Assembly (NCBI GenBank): GCA_027972325.1
Contig: JAPMOS010000025.1
Coordinates: 124,001 to 188,000, forward strand
Direction of reading: 5' to 3'
Source: Paratrimastix pyriformis
Taxonomy: Eukaryota > Preaxostyla > Paratrimastigidae
DNA length: 64,000 bases
A model generated the notes under the pieces. The model was given only the letters and a program-made list of their open reading frames with translations, did not search any database and was not told the DNA's origin. Of the stretch, positions 1 through 10,000 are shown piece by piece (the stretch's first letter is position 1; the number at the start of each line of letters is the position of its first letter). The translations under genes and the position numbers were made by a program.

Positions 1-944
1 GGGCGCTGGCGGCAGGGCCAAGACGCGGCGACACAAGCTGCGAACCGCCCGACGGAGCGAGCACCTGGTCGACCTCTTCGCCCGGGGCAGATGTGGCTCC
101 CAGGGCAGCGGCGTGGGCTGCCGAAGCGGCGGGCGCGGCGGCGGCGAGGGGCGCGTACGACGACGTGGCCTCGGGGACGGCCGGGGCATCCGGGGCATCC
201 AGTCGCGATGAGCGCGTCTGCCGCCGAGCGGCGGTAATGGCCGGGAGGGCAGCAGCCCCTGCGACAGGGGGCGCCGCGTCGCCCGTCAGGGGGGGCGTGC
301 TGGCGGCCGGGTCGGCCTTGGGGCGGCGGATGCGCTTCCGGCAGGCGGCCGGGTCAAAGTCGGCGGGCGGAGGGGCCAGTGGCGGGTGCTTCTCATGGAC
401 CGTCGGGTTCCGTCCGTGCAGAGACGAGCCACCGCGCCGTGTTGGGGCGTGACGCACAACTGGGGGCGGCGGGGGAGGAGGATGATCTGCAGCGGGGGGT
501 GGTGGAGGCGGTGGGGGAGGCGGTGGGGGAGGTGGAGGTGGAGGTGGAACTGAAATCATCTGAGTTGCTTGTGGCGTTGGCGCTGAGGCGGGTGGCTGAG
601 GAACCATCATCGAATGGACGGGCGCAGGAGCAAAATATGAGGGATACATGACGGGGTTTGATGACGGATAGGAAAATTGTCCATAAAATGCTTGTGGTGG
701 GTAAGAAAGCATGGAAGCCGAACGCACAGGAGGGAACATTGGAGCTCCCGTGATTGTTGGGAAGGGAGCTGGACAGATGAAATCAATCGACAGGGTGGGC
801 TCCCGAGAAAAATATAAAATCAATACAAACCTGTAGAAATATGTGTGGGCGGAATGGAGTTCAGCTTAAGAGCATCTTCCGTGTTGGGATCCTGAAGGGA
901 AAAGGAATGAGAGAGGACGGACCAAGCACAAGGAACCAGACCAT
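1..944 (-). CDS. Proline-rich protein, N-terminal part (partial at window edge)
   Basis: The reading frame is open from the window edge up to an ATG at 942-944. Three exons are placed: the bare start codon at 942-944, then 831-891, then 768 down to 1. They join in phase. The first intron (GTCTGG donor) begins immediately after the ATG, and the second starts GTTTGT. The protein opens MDPNTEDALKLNSIPP, continues with a Tyr/Pro/Met-rich stretch, then has two polyproline tracts near residues 90-120. A short basic patch follows (ADFDPAACRKRIRRPKAD), then an Ala/Pro-rich low-complexity tail that runs out of the window. I recognise no family. The composition would suit a nuclear RNA-binding or scaffold protein, but that is only inference. 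Its start lies 221 bases beyond the APC2 stop codon, so both genes read the same way. Confidence 0.6.
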
Positions 945-1164
945 TTCCAAATAAGGGTGGATGTGATTTGAAAGAAGAAAGGGAGAAAGTCGGAATCGGT
1001 TGAAAGGAGGAAGTCGCCCAAAGGGGAAAGAAGGGAACCGATCGCGTTCGCTAGAACCAGAACCTAGCGGCTAACGTTTTTCGGGTCGTTTTTCTGCTCG
1101 GAAAGGCGAGTGTCGCGTCTCGCAGACCTTTTCGCAGATGGGATATCCACCTATCATTTGCATT
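945..1164. other. Spacer between APC2 3' end and the proline-rich gene
   Basis: This stretch is AT-richer than the neighbouring gene bodies. It must hold the 3' end of APC2 and the promoter of the downstream proline-rich gene. I see no clear TATA box or further coding frame. Confidence 0.4.
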
Positions 1165-4100
1165 TCAAGAGAGAACCTTAGAATAACTCCCCTCTCTCAG
1201 AGCGATCTTTCCCTCAAGGACCATGGCGCCCAAAACCTCGGACAACTAGCGGGCGGCCGCAATGGGGCGTTGCCGATCCTTTCAAAAGCACAGACCTTCT
1301 CTTTGTTGGGCACCCACTTGTCATACTGCATGGGCGCACAAAATCGTTTCAGGTACCTGTGGAGGGGCTCCAGGCTCATCGTCTTGAAAGTCTGGAGGAC
1401 TTCAAGAGCCTTTTGTCCGAAGAGTTGCCGCAGATGCAAGGTGGAACCCTCCGGTGGTTCAGAGGAGGCTCCCTGCCCGGGGCTGCAGATCCCCCCGGGC
1501 GAATCAAGGAGGCTGCCGCCCGCGCCACTGGGGCCCTGCGGCGGCCCCCGCGATCGGTCGGTGAGCTGGGCAAAGGCTCAAAGGTGCGAGACGGACCGCG
1601 ATGGCCTCCCACGAGCGGAGCGACCCGGCCGGGGATGCGAGCAGCAGCGTCGCCAGGGAGGAGGCCGCCGAGTGGACCGACCCTGGGCCAGCAAGCGGGG
1701 CCGCAGACGGGGGACGGGGACGGGGGGTGCAGATGCAGTCAGGACCACTGACGCGGGGTGGGGCAGGTGGTGCAGACCCATTGGCGATGGCGCCACAGGA
1801 GAGGCTGCCGGGGTGGCGGGTGGGGCAAGGCTGCTGGGGGCGGGGGACGTCCCGGGGGCGGAGCCGCCAGGCGGCCCGACGGGGGCCACGATCCCGTTGT
1901 GCTCGGTCAGCACGCCCTGTGTTTGCCAAAAGGCTGTCCGAGAGGAGGGAGAGCCGAAGGAAGGATGAGGGGCAGCGACCGCAGAGGGCGGCGGACCGAG
2001 GGCCTTCCGGACCAGCCGCTCGGGGGCGGCCAGCTTCTGGGAGAGCTCGCCCAGGGTCAGCTCGACATCTGTGGGGAAAGCCGGGAGGAGGGGGTGACAT
2101 GGGCATCGGGGCCCGCAGGGAAAGTGCGCGGACCGTCGCGGGGGTCCTCGTCGAAGGCCATGACCAGGGCGGCCTGCAGGGGCGTCACCGCGAAGGAGCG
2201 CGTCTCCCCGGCCACGTCGACCTCGATGTGGGCCACGCCCAGGGCCCCGTGCCACTTGAGTTGCCGGGGAGACTTAAGCCGCCCGAAGGCGGCCCCATAC
2301 TCCGCCAACATGCTGCGCCGACAGATTGGAACCGGGGCCGATAGGGGGGGGGGGGGGGGGGGCTCGTGTCAGGGTGATGCCCAGGCAGCGCCCGGTGGCA
2401 GGACCGGAATCGGCTTGTGCCGTGGCGTGCCCCGTGCCGCTGCGCGAGGAACGCGAGACCTTTGTATGGCGGGGGGCAGCCTGAGGCCGGGCGGGGCGGC
2501 TCTGGCGGCCTGCTCGAAGCGGGGCGGCCACATGAGATGCGACACGATCAGCGCGTGCACGGCATTCTCCTCGGCCCTCTCGAGCGCCGCCGCGGAGCCA
2601 CCCCGCCCCTGTACTTGCGGCGCCGGCGTTGCCTGGGCGGGGGGCCTGCGGCTGGCGGGGGTGCGGAGGTTCGCAGATGGGGCGCCCATGACCACCTGCT
2701 GGGCAATGGCGCGGGCCGCCTGCAGGGCGGGCTGCCCCAGCGCACCGCACATCATCCCCGAGGGGGCCGGGCTGCTCGTCCGGCGGGGCGTGTTGGCGAG
2801 GAAGGCGTTGAGCTGCTGCGCCCTGCAAGCGGCAGCACGGAGGCACGTAGGAAATCAGGAAACGCGCCCACCCGACCGTGAGAAGCGAAGGGAAAGTGGC
2901 CACCCCGAGAGCGTGGGCCGGGCGGGGGGCGGACCCCTGGCGGCGAGCCTGGGCGGCCTCCCGGTCACGGGCGATGACCTCGTGGATGGAGGTGTCGTGG
3001 CGCTTGGAGGTAGCCACGTCCCACAGCATGGCCTCGCACTTGGCGAAGAGTCCCTCCGGGCAGCCCAGCTTGATCTTGGCCTGCTCCAGGTCGGCCACCT
3101 GATGGGCGGCGGGGGAGGGGCGAGCAGGCGATGAGCGCCACCGAGGCCAATGCGCACGGGCCGGTGGTGAAAGGGAACGCCCGAGGAACGGACCTCATTC
3201 TCGACGTCGTACGAGCCGAGCCTGAGGATGCGCTGGGCGAGCATGGCGCGGAACTGCTCCGCGAAGACGGAGGCCGTGCCGTAGATGGACACGAGCAGCT
3301 CGACCAGGGTGCCCTGGCCCGGGTGCCCTTGGAGACCGGGAACATACACCGTCAAGCCAGGAATCTCAAATCTCGGGGCATCACGACAAAGGAACGGCCG
3401 AGGCCGGGGGGGCGCGCGTGGGGGACGGACCGGGGTCGGCATCGACCGGGTCGGGGACCCACTCCTCGAGTAGCCACTGATCGAGGGCGGCCAGCTCGCG
3501 GGCCCCCGCACCCTCGGGAACATCGGCGAGGACATCGCCCCGGGGCGGGGCCTCCGGGCCCCCCACGACCTCCGTCCAGTGGGCATCGTCGAACATGAAC
3601 TCCAGCACCACGTGCACCGTGTCGGGGCGCCGCCTGCCCGGCCGGCCCGCATGACAAGCAACAGTGAAGGCAGTGCCCTCGAGGCACGGAATAAACGGAC
3701 CTCAGGTACGCACGGATGTCGGGTATGACCGCATCTACGATTACATTGGTCGGGTCAAGAACCCGAAGGGCCTAGGGGGGTCGGAGCAACGTGAGAAAGT
3801 ATGGTCAACACGAGAATCAGTTGAAGAGTCGCTAGTCCGTGGTCGACCTTGATTGTTGTCAGATATTGCTGCACGATATCGGCGGTACTGGCCCCGGGAT
3901 GGAGCAATCGTGTGGCCACCCTGCACAGCAAAGCCGTGACCAAGGAAGCGTGTGTGTGATACTTCCCAGCTTTCGCCGGGTCCGTGCTCGGGCCGAAGCC
4001 CGCGGGTAACAACCAAGGAAGCACACAATGTGGCACAGACTCGTCGCTGATGCATCGAATGATATCGCGCCGAATCGCGGAGTATTGAATCTCCGCGTCC

Positions 4101-4537
4101 GCTGCAGTGGCGCTGGCTGCAGTGGCCGTCGCTATGGCCTGCCGGAGATCGAGCAGTGCCGGACGAGAAGCCGGAAACTCGACAATGATCGAAAAAAGTT
4201 CGTTGGTCCTACGACAGTCGCGCCTCGCGGGACAGTACAGAGGCAGACCGAAGCTGTATAAAGGCGCGCAAGAGCGTATCTTTTAGAATTAAATCCCACT
4301 GTGTTCTCTGTGACTCTGTGCGTAGTTTTGGTGCGTTTGAGGGGTTGAGAAAAACAGACCATCGAGCGAAAAGAGCTGGCGGAGAATCGGTGACATGGTT
4401 TCATCGATTCGCGCGAGCAAACTCGGCAAAATTTGTTGCTCCCACTCGCTTGCAGCAGTCTCAACAACATACCGGCCGATTTCGTCGCGTAACAGGGAAA
4501 ACAGAACAGGGGCATTTGAATTTTTTGAACCCTGCAT
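1165..4537 (-). CDS. APC2: Anaphase-promoting complex subunit 2 (cullin-like APC2), 13 exons
   Basis: This is the cullin-type scaffold of the anaphase-promoting complex, the ubiquitin ligase that drives mitotic exit. Exons on the minus strand: 4360-4537, 4249-4279, 3848-4208, 3701-3771, 3431-3633, 3194-3327, 2935-3098, 2460-2822, 2134-2312, 1997-2068, 1597-1933, 1296-1482, 1165-1245. They sum to 2,361 bases, 786 codons plus stop, with no frame break; human APC2 is about 820 residues. Family signatures appear in order: LLHPGASTADIVQQYLTTIK; ALRVLDPTNV; WVPDPVDADPG; ELLVSIYGTASVFAEQFR; AKCEAMLWDV; a cullin-homology segment (WHGALGVAHIEVDVAG, VTPLQAALVMAFDE); a winged helix (LTLGELSQKLAAPERL, FWQTQGVLTEH); and the C-terminal APC2 winged helix (SLEPLHRYLKRF, ending EGKIALREGSYSKVLS). 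A low-complexity insert lies before that last domain. Every one of the 12 donors begins GTC. The ATG at 4535-4537 is the first in frame. Confidence 0.93.
2341..2365. repeat. G homopolymer inside an APC2 intron
   Basis: A run of about 17 G (C in the sense of the gene) lies in the intron between the exons at 2134-2312 and 2460-2822. It is one of many such tracts in this window. Confidence 0.8.
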
Positions 4538-4649
4538 CAGGCGCTAGAACCCGTTCAGCAGCCACGGCAGGAGGAGAGGAGAGCGGGACCCCGAATGCCG
4601 AAAAACGTTGAGTGCCGCTCCCTGTCCCACAGGATACGCTCGGGTTCTT

Positions 4650-5678
4650 TCAGTTTTTATTTTCGACTCGTAGTGGGCTGTCGTCTTCGCGCAGGTCCTT
4701 CTGAACGAGACCTTTTCTCAAATATCCCCTGACCATCCGGAATATAATCGCTCCCCACATGAGGTTTAAGACGAACAAAAGATACACGCAGGTCAGAACG
4801 ATATACCCTGCTCCCAAGTTTGATGTCAACAGGAACCGCTGGAAGGAAGGCAGACCATTGGTGGGTTTATCAGGGACCATGGTCGCTGGATATAGGATAA
4901 GAATCGGGTACAAAACTAGCCTCAAGACGAAGAAGACAGCGGCAAATATCAGAAACCCCCAATCTGTCGCGCGGCTGTGGTTTGGATAGCATGCGTACCA
5001 AATGAGTTTACTGGTCTCCAGGAAGATATCACTGGGATCTATCCAAACCGAGCTGAGTCCGAACGTTGGTGCCTATGGAATTCGGACCGTGCAAAACCAT
5101 GACAACAAATCCGGCCCTATGATAGCTAGAAGAACGTCTTCAGCGAGACGAACAAAAAAAACACAAACTTGTAGAGGTAACTGAACCCCAAGAGAAGGAG
5201 GGTGGTTAAATGGTGAACGCACATAACTGCCTGATCCTTGACCAAGACGCTCGGGCAGGAGATGACACAACAAGGGTCAAACCTTTTTCGAGTGTTGTCG
5301 AATGTTGGCAAACTCGTTCACGTAGTGTGCAAACATTAAGCTGTACTGAAAAAACAAAAGCCAGGGGATAATGTGATTCATACACCGGTCTGCGAAGTAT
5401 TTCGAAGGCTGGAAGGCCCACTCAGGGTTGGACAAGGCTACGACAGCTTCGTTGAATGTGAAGAAAAGCACCATCAAGAGATTGTAGGAGGATACACATG
5501 GCTTTTGAATTTTCTCCGGGGGAAAATGTGCGGCAAAGCGGGCGCTGTGGAAGTTAACGTGAATTGCCTCTGGAAATGTACTTGGTGACAGACCGGAATT
5601 TTCCAAAGAAGACCAAACGAATTTTGTGAACAACAAAATAAAATAAGAGTGTCGATGTTGTAAATACACACGTGGCAC
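4650..5678 (-). CDS. TLC-domain (Lag1/ceramide synthase-like) membrane protein
   Basis: TLC/Lag1 proteins are multi-pass ER membrane proteins that N-acylate sphingoid bases to ceramide. Exons: 5594-5678, 5283-5569, 5169-5230, 5088-5125, 4650-5038. They join in phase into 287 codons, counted from a GTG at 5676-5678. The true ATG is probably in an unseen upstream exon, because the frame closes just upstream. The Lag1 catalytic motif is complete once spliced: HSKKAVMCVHHLTTLLLLGF gives the paired His, and VLHDPSDIFLE gives the downstream Asp pair, with D created across the 5039-5087 intron. Several hydrophobic helices and an acidic/basic C-terminal tail (KDLREDDSP) follow. Introns start GTCTGT, GTTTGA, GTTTGT and GTCCGA. 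The gene lies head to head with a second TLC gene at 5823. Other TLC families (TRAM, CLN8) are possible, but the motif spacing favours ceramide synthase. Confidence 0.8.
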
Positions 5679-5822
5679 GAATCGTTGGCGTTGGGTGTGG
5701 CAGCATATGGCTCGATATCAAAGGTCCAAACAAAGTGGCAGTCTGCCGGCGTTCTCAGTAGATTAGACTATTTGACCGGCGGCACTTGATCATGCCGGTT
5801 TTTGCACCGTTGAGTGCGGCTG
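5679..5822. promoter_or_regulatory. Bidirectional spacer between two TLC-domain genes
   Basis: About 140 AT-richer bases separate the two divergent ceramide-synthase-like genes. Promoter activity in both directions is inferred from position only. Part of it may be 5' coding sequence of either gene: an in-frame ATG for the minus gene was not found, and an alternative ATG for the plus gene lies at 5792. Confidence 0.4.
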
Positions 5823-6773
5823 ATGGCAATGGTGATCTGGATCACATCGCCATTTATTTTTATGGGATTCCGATTGATGGTCGAAAAGGCGGCAACTTTT
5901 ATTTATCAAAAACGTTTTTCGTCGGATGTCCGGGATAAGCGTTTTTCATCACTCCACCCGGACGAGCTTCAAAAAAAATGCCACCACGCGTGGACACTGT
6001 CGGTCTCCGTGCTATTTCTTTCCCTCGAGCTGGGCGTCACAGCTCTTGATTCGACGTGGAGTTTCGGCATGCCATCCTCCGTTGTACTATTTGACCAATT
6101 TGAGAGGCACCCACGTTATTTCCTGCTTTCTCTTTTGTATATTGCACAAGCAGCGCATTACTCAACAGATGTACTCTGGTGGCGCGAGTGGGGACGCGGA
6201 TGTGAAACATGGATGGTCCGCTATCTGGGAAAGGTTTTCGAGGCGTCTCCTAGCGATCGTTGCACCACACAGTCACGCTCACGCTGCTGATTGGGTCGTT
6301 TTGTCATCGCTTACACCGTGCTGGGTACGTGGTGATGATTTGTCTGCTCGCTCTCGACTTGGAAAACCGATACCGCACGCTTCACTAAAAAAGGCATGGA
6401 CCTCTCCGATTGTTGGTTGGACCTCGGGAAAGTGCTTCGTGACTGGAACCGCAAGCCATCGCAAGCCCTCTTTCTTCTTTTTGCTGTTGCCTTCCTGGCG
6501 CTTCGGCTAGTTGTCTATCCCCTCGTGGTTCTGATCCCCTTCTTCATGTCTGTTTCCATTTTTCTGGCGAGGGCCTGAACGACGCCTCACTCCAGCGCGG
6601 TGACCGGATGCTGGGAGATCAAAATAAGCATGGCCCTCCTGGGCGTGTTGAATTGCGTTTGGATGATTTTTATCATCCGCGCGACGAAACGGCATTTCGG
6701 CGGGACCGCTGGAACGCAGAAGGCCGACAAGAAACCATTTCAGATCATCCCTTGCCCTGCACTCACGAATTGA
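5823..6773 (+). CDS. TLC-domain (Lag1/ceramide synthase-like) membrane protein, second paralogue
   Basis: Exons 5823-6215, 6254-6341, 6394-6547 and 6596-6773 sum to 813 bases (270 residues plus stop) with correct phase at each junction. The spliced protein carries the Lag1 motif: TWMRSLHHTVTLTLLIGSF with paired His, then VVMICMDLSDCWLDL with the two Asp residues. Hydrophobic segments precede and follow it, and the end is short and basic (RATKRHFGG...). The introns are only 38-52 bases and start GTCCGC, GTCTGC and GTCTGT; the second ends in AAG rather than CAG or TAG. The start ATG at 5823 gives a plausible first membrane helix (MAMVIWITSPFIFMGF). The two paralogues are clearly diverged outside the TLC core, so the duplication is old. 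The role is presumably ceramide synthesis at the ER. Confidence 0.8.
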
Positions 6774-7044
6774 CAGTGGAATAGACGACCCGGTCGCATT
6801 CCTCAAAATACTAAAACTACACACGGTGCACGGAGGCGAGCCCGTGGCCGCAACGAAGGGAGGGAGAAAGAGGAGGAAACGGAGTCGGAGAAAAGGGGAG
6901 ACAAAGACTCCCAAGCCGACGCGAAAACAACAACATGCCTGACCTGGGAACAGAGAAAAACAAACGATCAGAGAACGGGGGGAGGCGTGGTTCGAGCCCT
7001 TTGTCTGCTGTCGCCCATCGGAAACGGCGGTGTCCGCGAAGGGT
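6774..7044. other. Convergent spacer, TLC gene 3' end / receptor kinase 3' end
   Basis: About 270 bases between two convergent stop codons. It is AT-richer than its flanks and has no frame that matches anything I know. Confidence 0.4.
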
Positions 7045-10000
7045 CTAGATGTCGCCCTCGCTGCTGTGGCGGCCTCCCGAGGAACTGGTGGGCGGGCCGC
7101 CAATGCCTGCGCTCTGGGCCCGCTCGGCGGCCCGGTCGCGCTCCTTGGCCGACTGCAGCGAGGCGATGATCTGCTGCAGCTGGACGCACATGTCCGCGAT
7201 GGTGGGCCGGCTGGTGGGCGTCTGGTTCCACCCGGCTTGGATGAGGTCCCGCAGGACCGGCGGGGTGCCCTCGGGGATCTGTGGCCCCCCCACGCAGCGG
7301 CCAGGCGGGCGCCGACAGGGCATCATGAGCGACCCCAGCCAGAACAGCACCGTGCCCGGGATGAGCGGGGAAGCGGGTCAGGGCAGAGGGGCGGGCAGGT
7401 TGGGTGCGGTGGGACGGACCGCTGGGCGCCCGCCGGCCACGACGTGCTGCATGACGTGGACTGAGGACATGGTCTTCGGGTAGGGGTCCTGCTTGGTCAG
7501 ACTGCACGGCGGCCAGCCGAAATGAGGAGGGCAAGGGCAGATGATGCCGGTGTGGACGGGCGGGTTGGCGGAACCGGACGCCGTCCGGTGGGCGGGTGGG
7601 CGGGGTGGGGTGAGCGGACCATTCCCATATGACGACCGCCATCGAGTAGACGTCGCAGCTGGGGCCGTAGACCTGCGAGAGGAACACCTCGGGGGCCGTC
7701 CAGCCGGGGGTGCCCACCATGGTCTGCACCAGCGGCGGCGGCGCACGGCCGGTCAGCAGCGAGCCATGATGAGCGGGAGGCCAGAGGATCGGGGGAAGCA
7801 GGCGGGCAGGTCGGGTTGGGGTGGGGGAGGCAGGGAGGCAGGGAGGCAGGGAGGTACCGACCATGGACTGACCGCCGGATCGACAGCAGGAGGGCGAGGA
7901 GGGGCAAGGGGGCACCGCCAAGGACGCCACAAACGGGAGGTGCGAGATGAACGAATGAATGGTCATCCAGGAAGGGATGTCGCCGGTCCCGCGGCCGGGT
8001 GATGGGCGGGCGCGGACCATATCGGCGTGCGAGTTGCCGCGGCTGCTGCCGAAGTCGGAGACCTTCACCTCGTAGCCCTTGCTCTTCTTGATGAGCATGT
8101 TCATGCTCTTCAGGTCCCTGTTGGTGTGTGCCGCCCGGGGCATGGTCCCAGGTCACCGGAGGCCCGCATGAGCGGGGATGCCGTGCGACGGAGCGCCCGG
8201 CCGCACGGCCAGAGGGAGCCGGGGGAAGCAGGAAGGAGGACGGGGGCGGAGCGGACCGGTGCATGATGCCCAGGCCGTGCAGGTAGGCCATGCCCCGGCA
8301 GGCCTGCTGGGCCCACCCCAGCCGGGTGGCCAGGGAGTAGTTCTTGGTGGCCGTGTGCAGCAGGTCGTACAGCGAGCCCTCGCAGAGCTGCCCCGGCAGA
8401 GGTGCCCGGGAAGATGAGACGTCAACCACCGTGCCAACCACAGGCGGGCAGAGAGGGCAGTGTGGAAGGGGGGGGGGGGGGGGGGGGGGGGGGCAACGAG
8501 GGGCGGACCTCCATGACGACGTCGACGAAGGGCATGACGACCGAGACCCCGTAGAGGGAGATGATGTTGGGGTGGTGCAGTCGGGAGAGGACCTCGATCT
8601 CGTTGGTGATCAGGGTCACCTCCCGCGGGTGCAGCACGAACCGCTTGATGGCCACCGGGGACCCGTTGAAGAGGCCCCGGAAGACCTCCCCCGAGGCGCC
8701 CTTGCCGATGGGGATGCCGATGGTGACCTTGGCCGGGTCCAGGAACCAGTTGCGGCTGATCTCCTTGAGGGGGTTCATCTGCAGGTCCAGCGAGCTGGCC
8801 TTCTGGAGGGCCAGGCGCCGCTTGCGGCGGACCAGCAGGATCACCACCACGGTCACGACGACCCCCGTGACGGTGACGGAGATGCTGGTGGGCAGGACGA
8901 TCCAGAGGATCAGGGCCAGCCGGTCGGGGGGGGCCGTGGGGGTCGGGGTGGGCACCACCGGGGGCGGGAAGTCGTACCGGGGCCGCTCGCAGGGGGCGCT
9001 GGCGGGGATCCAGTTGCCCGAGATGGTCACCCCGACCCCGCTCAGCTGGCTGGCCACGTAGGCCTGCCCGAAGACCCGGTCGCAGAGCTCCTGGTCCTCC
9101 GACCAGCCCTGCCGGATGGCGTACAGGCGCCCGAGGCCCAGGGCGCTCTCCTCGGCGTCGGTCAGGGTCTCGTTGAGCAGCTCCAGCTGCACCACCGCAT
9201 TGGCCAGGGTCGGTGCCGAGCCCCTCAGGCCGGCCGGGTCGCCCAGCCCGGCCGCCCGGGCCCACCGGCGCACCAGGGGCAGCGAGCCGAACGAAGGCCC
9301 GTTGTTGCTGTCGACGGGGACGGTCTTGTTGGTGGGGACCCACTCGGCCTGGTGGAGGACCGTCACCGCGTAGGTGCGCTGCTCCGAGGCGAACCCGGCC
9401 ACCATCAGCAGGCTCGCGTTGGCCGGCCGGGCCAGCTGGCAGACGGGGTTGATGGCCGCGTAGCAGGGGACGGAGCAGTTGATCAGGTAGTAGTACTGGG
9501 AGGGCGTGATCCGCTCCTGGATGACCAGCGAGTCCTCGAAGAGCAGCAGCAGCTCCCGCAGGCCGCTCATCACCCAGCCGGCCGCCTCCAGGGCGGCCGC
9601 GTCCAACTCGGCCCCGGTGGGGGTCGGGTCCACCAGTGGGAAGGCCACCGGGTTGGCGGCGTGCCTGGCCAGCAGGTGGGTCACCGCCACCCGGGCGAAG
9701 GACCCGTTCCGGCAGACGGGGTCGACGTCGGTCGGCTCCCAGACCAGCCGGTTGGCCGCCACGACGCCCGCCTCGTCCAGGACGCCCGCCTGGGTGTGCG
9801 CCTCGATGTACAGCTCCCCCGAGGCGTCAGCGGTGAGCCCGCTGGCCAGCACCCACTCCCCGTGCAGCTCCGACGAGAACCATTCCATGCCCTGCGCAGC
9901 CGCAGCCGCCAAGCGCCCCGCACCCCGAGCGCGAAAAGCAGCAGAAGGGCGTCAGCCTGGGTGACCCGGGGAAGCCTGACAAGGGCATGCGGGCCGGGCG

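Noticed and set aside
1758-3134. A 458-codon open frame on the plus strand
   Set aside because: Antisense to APC2 exons whose spliced frame is fully accounted for.
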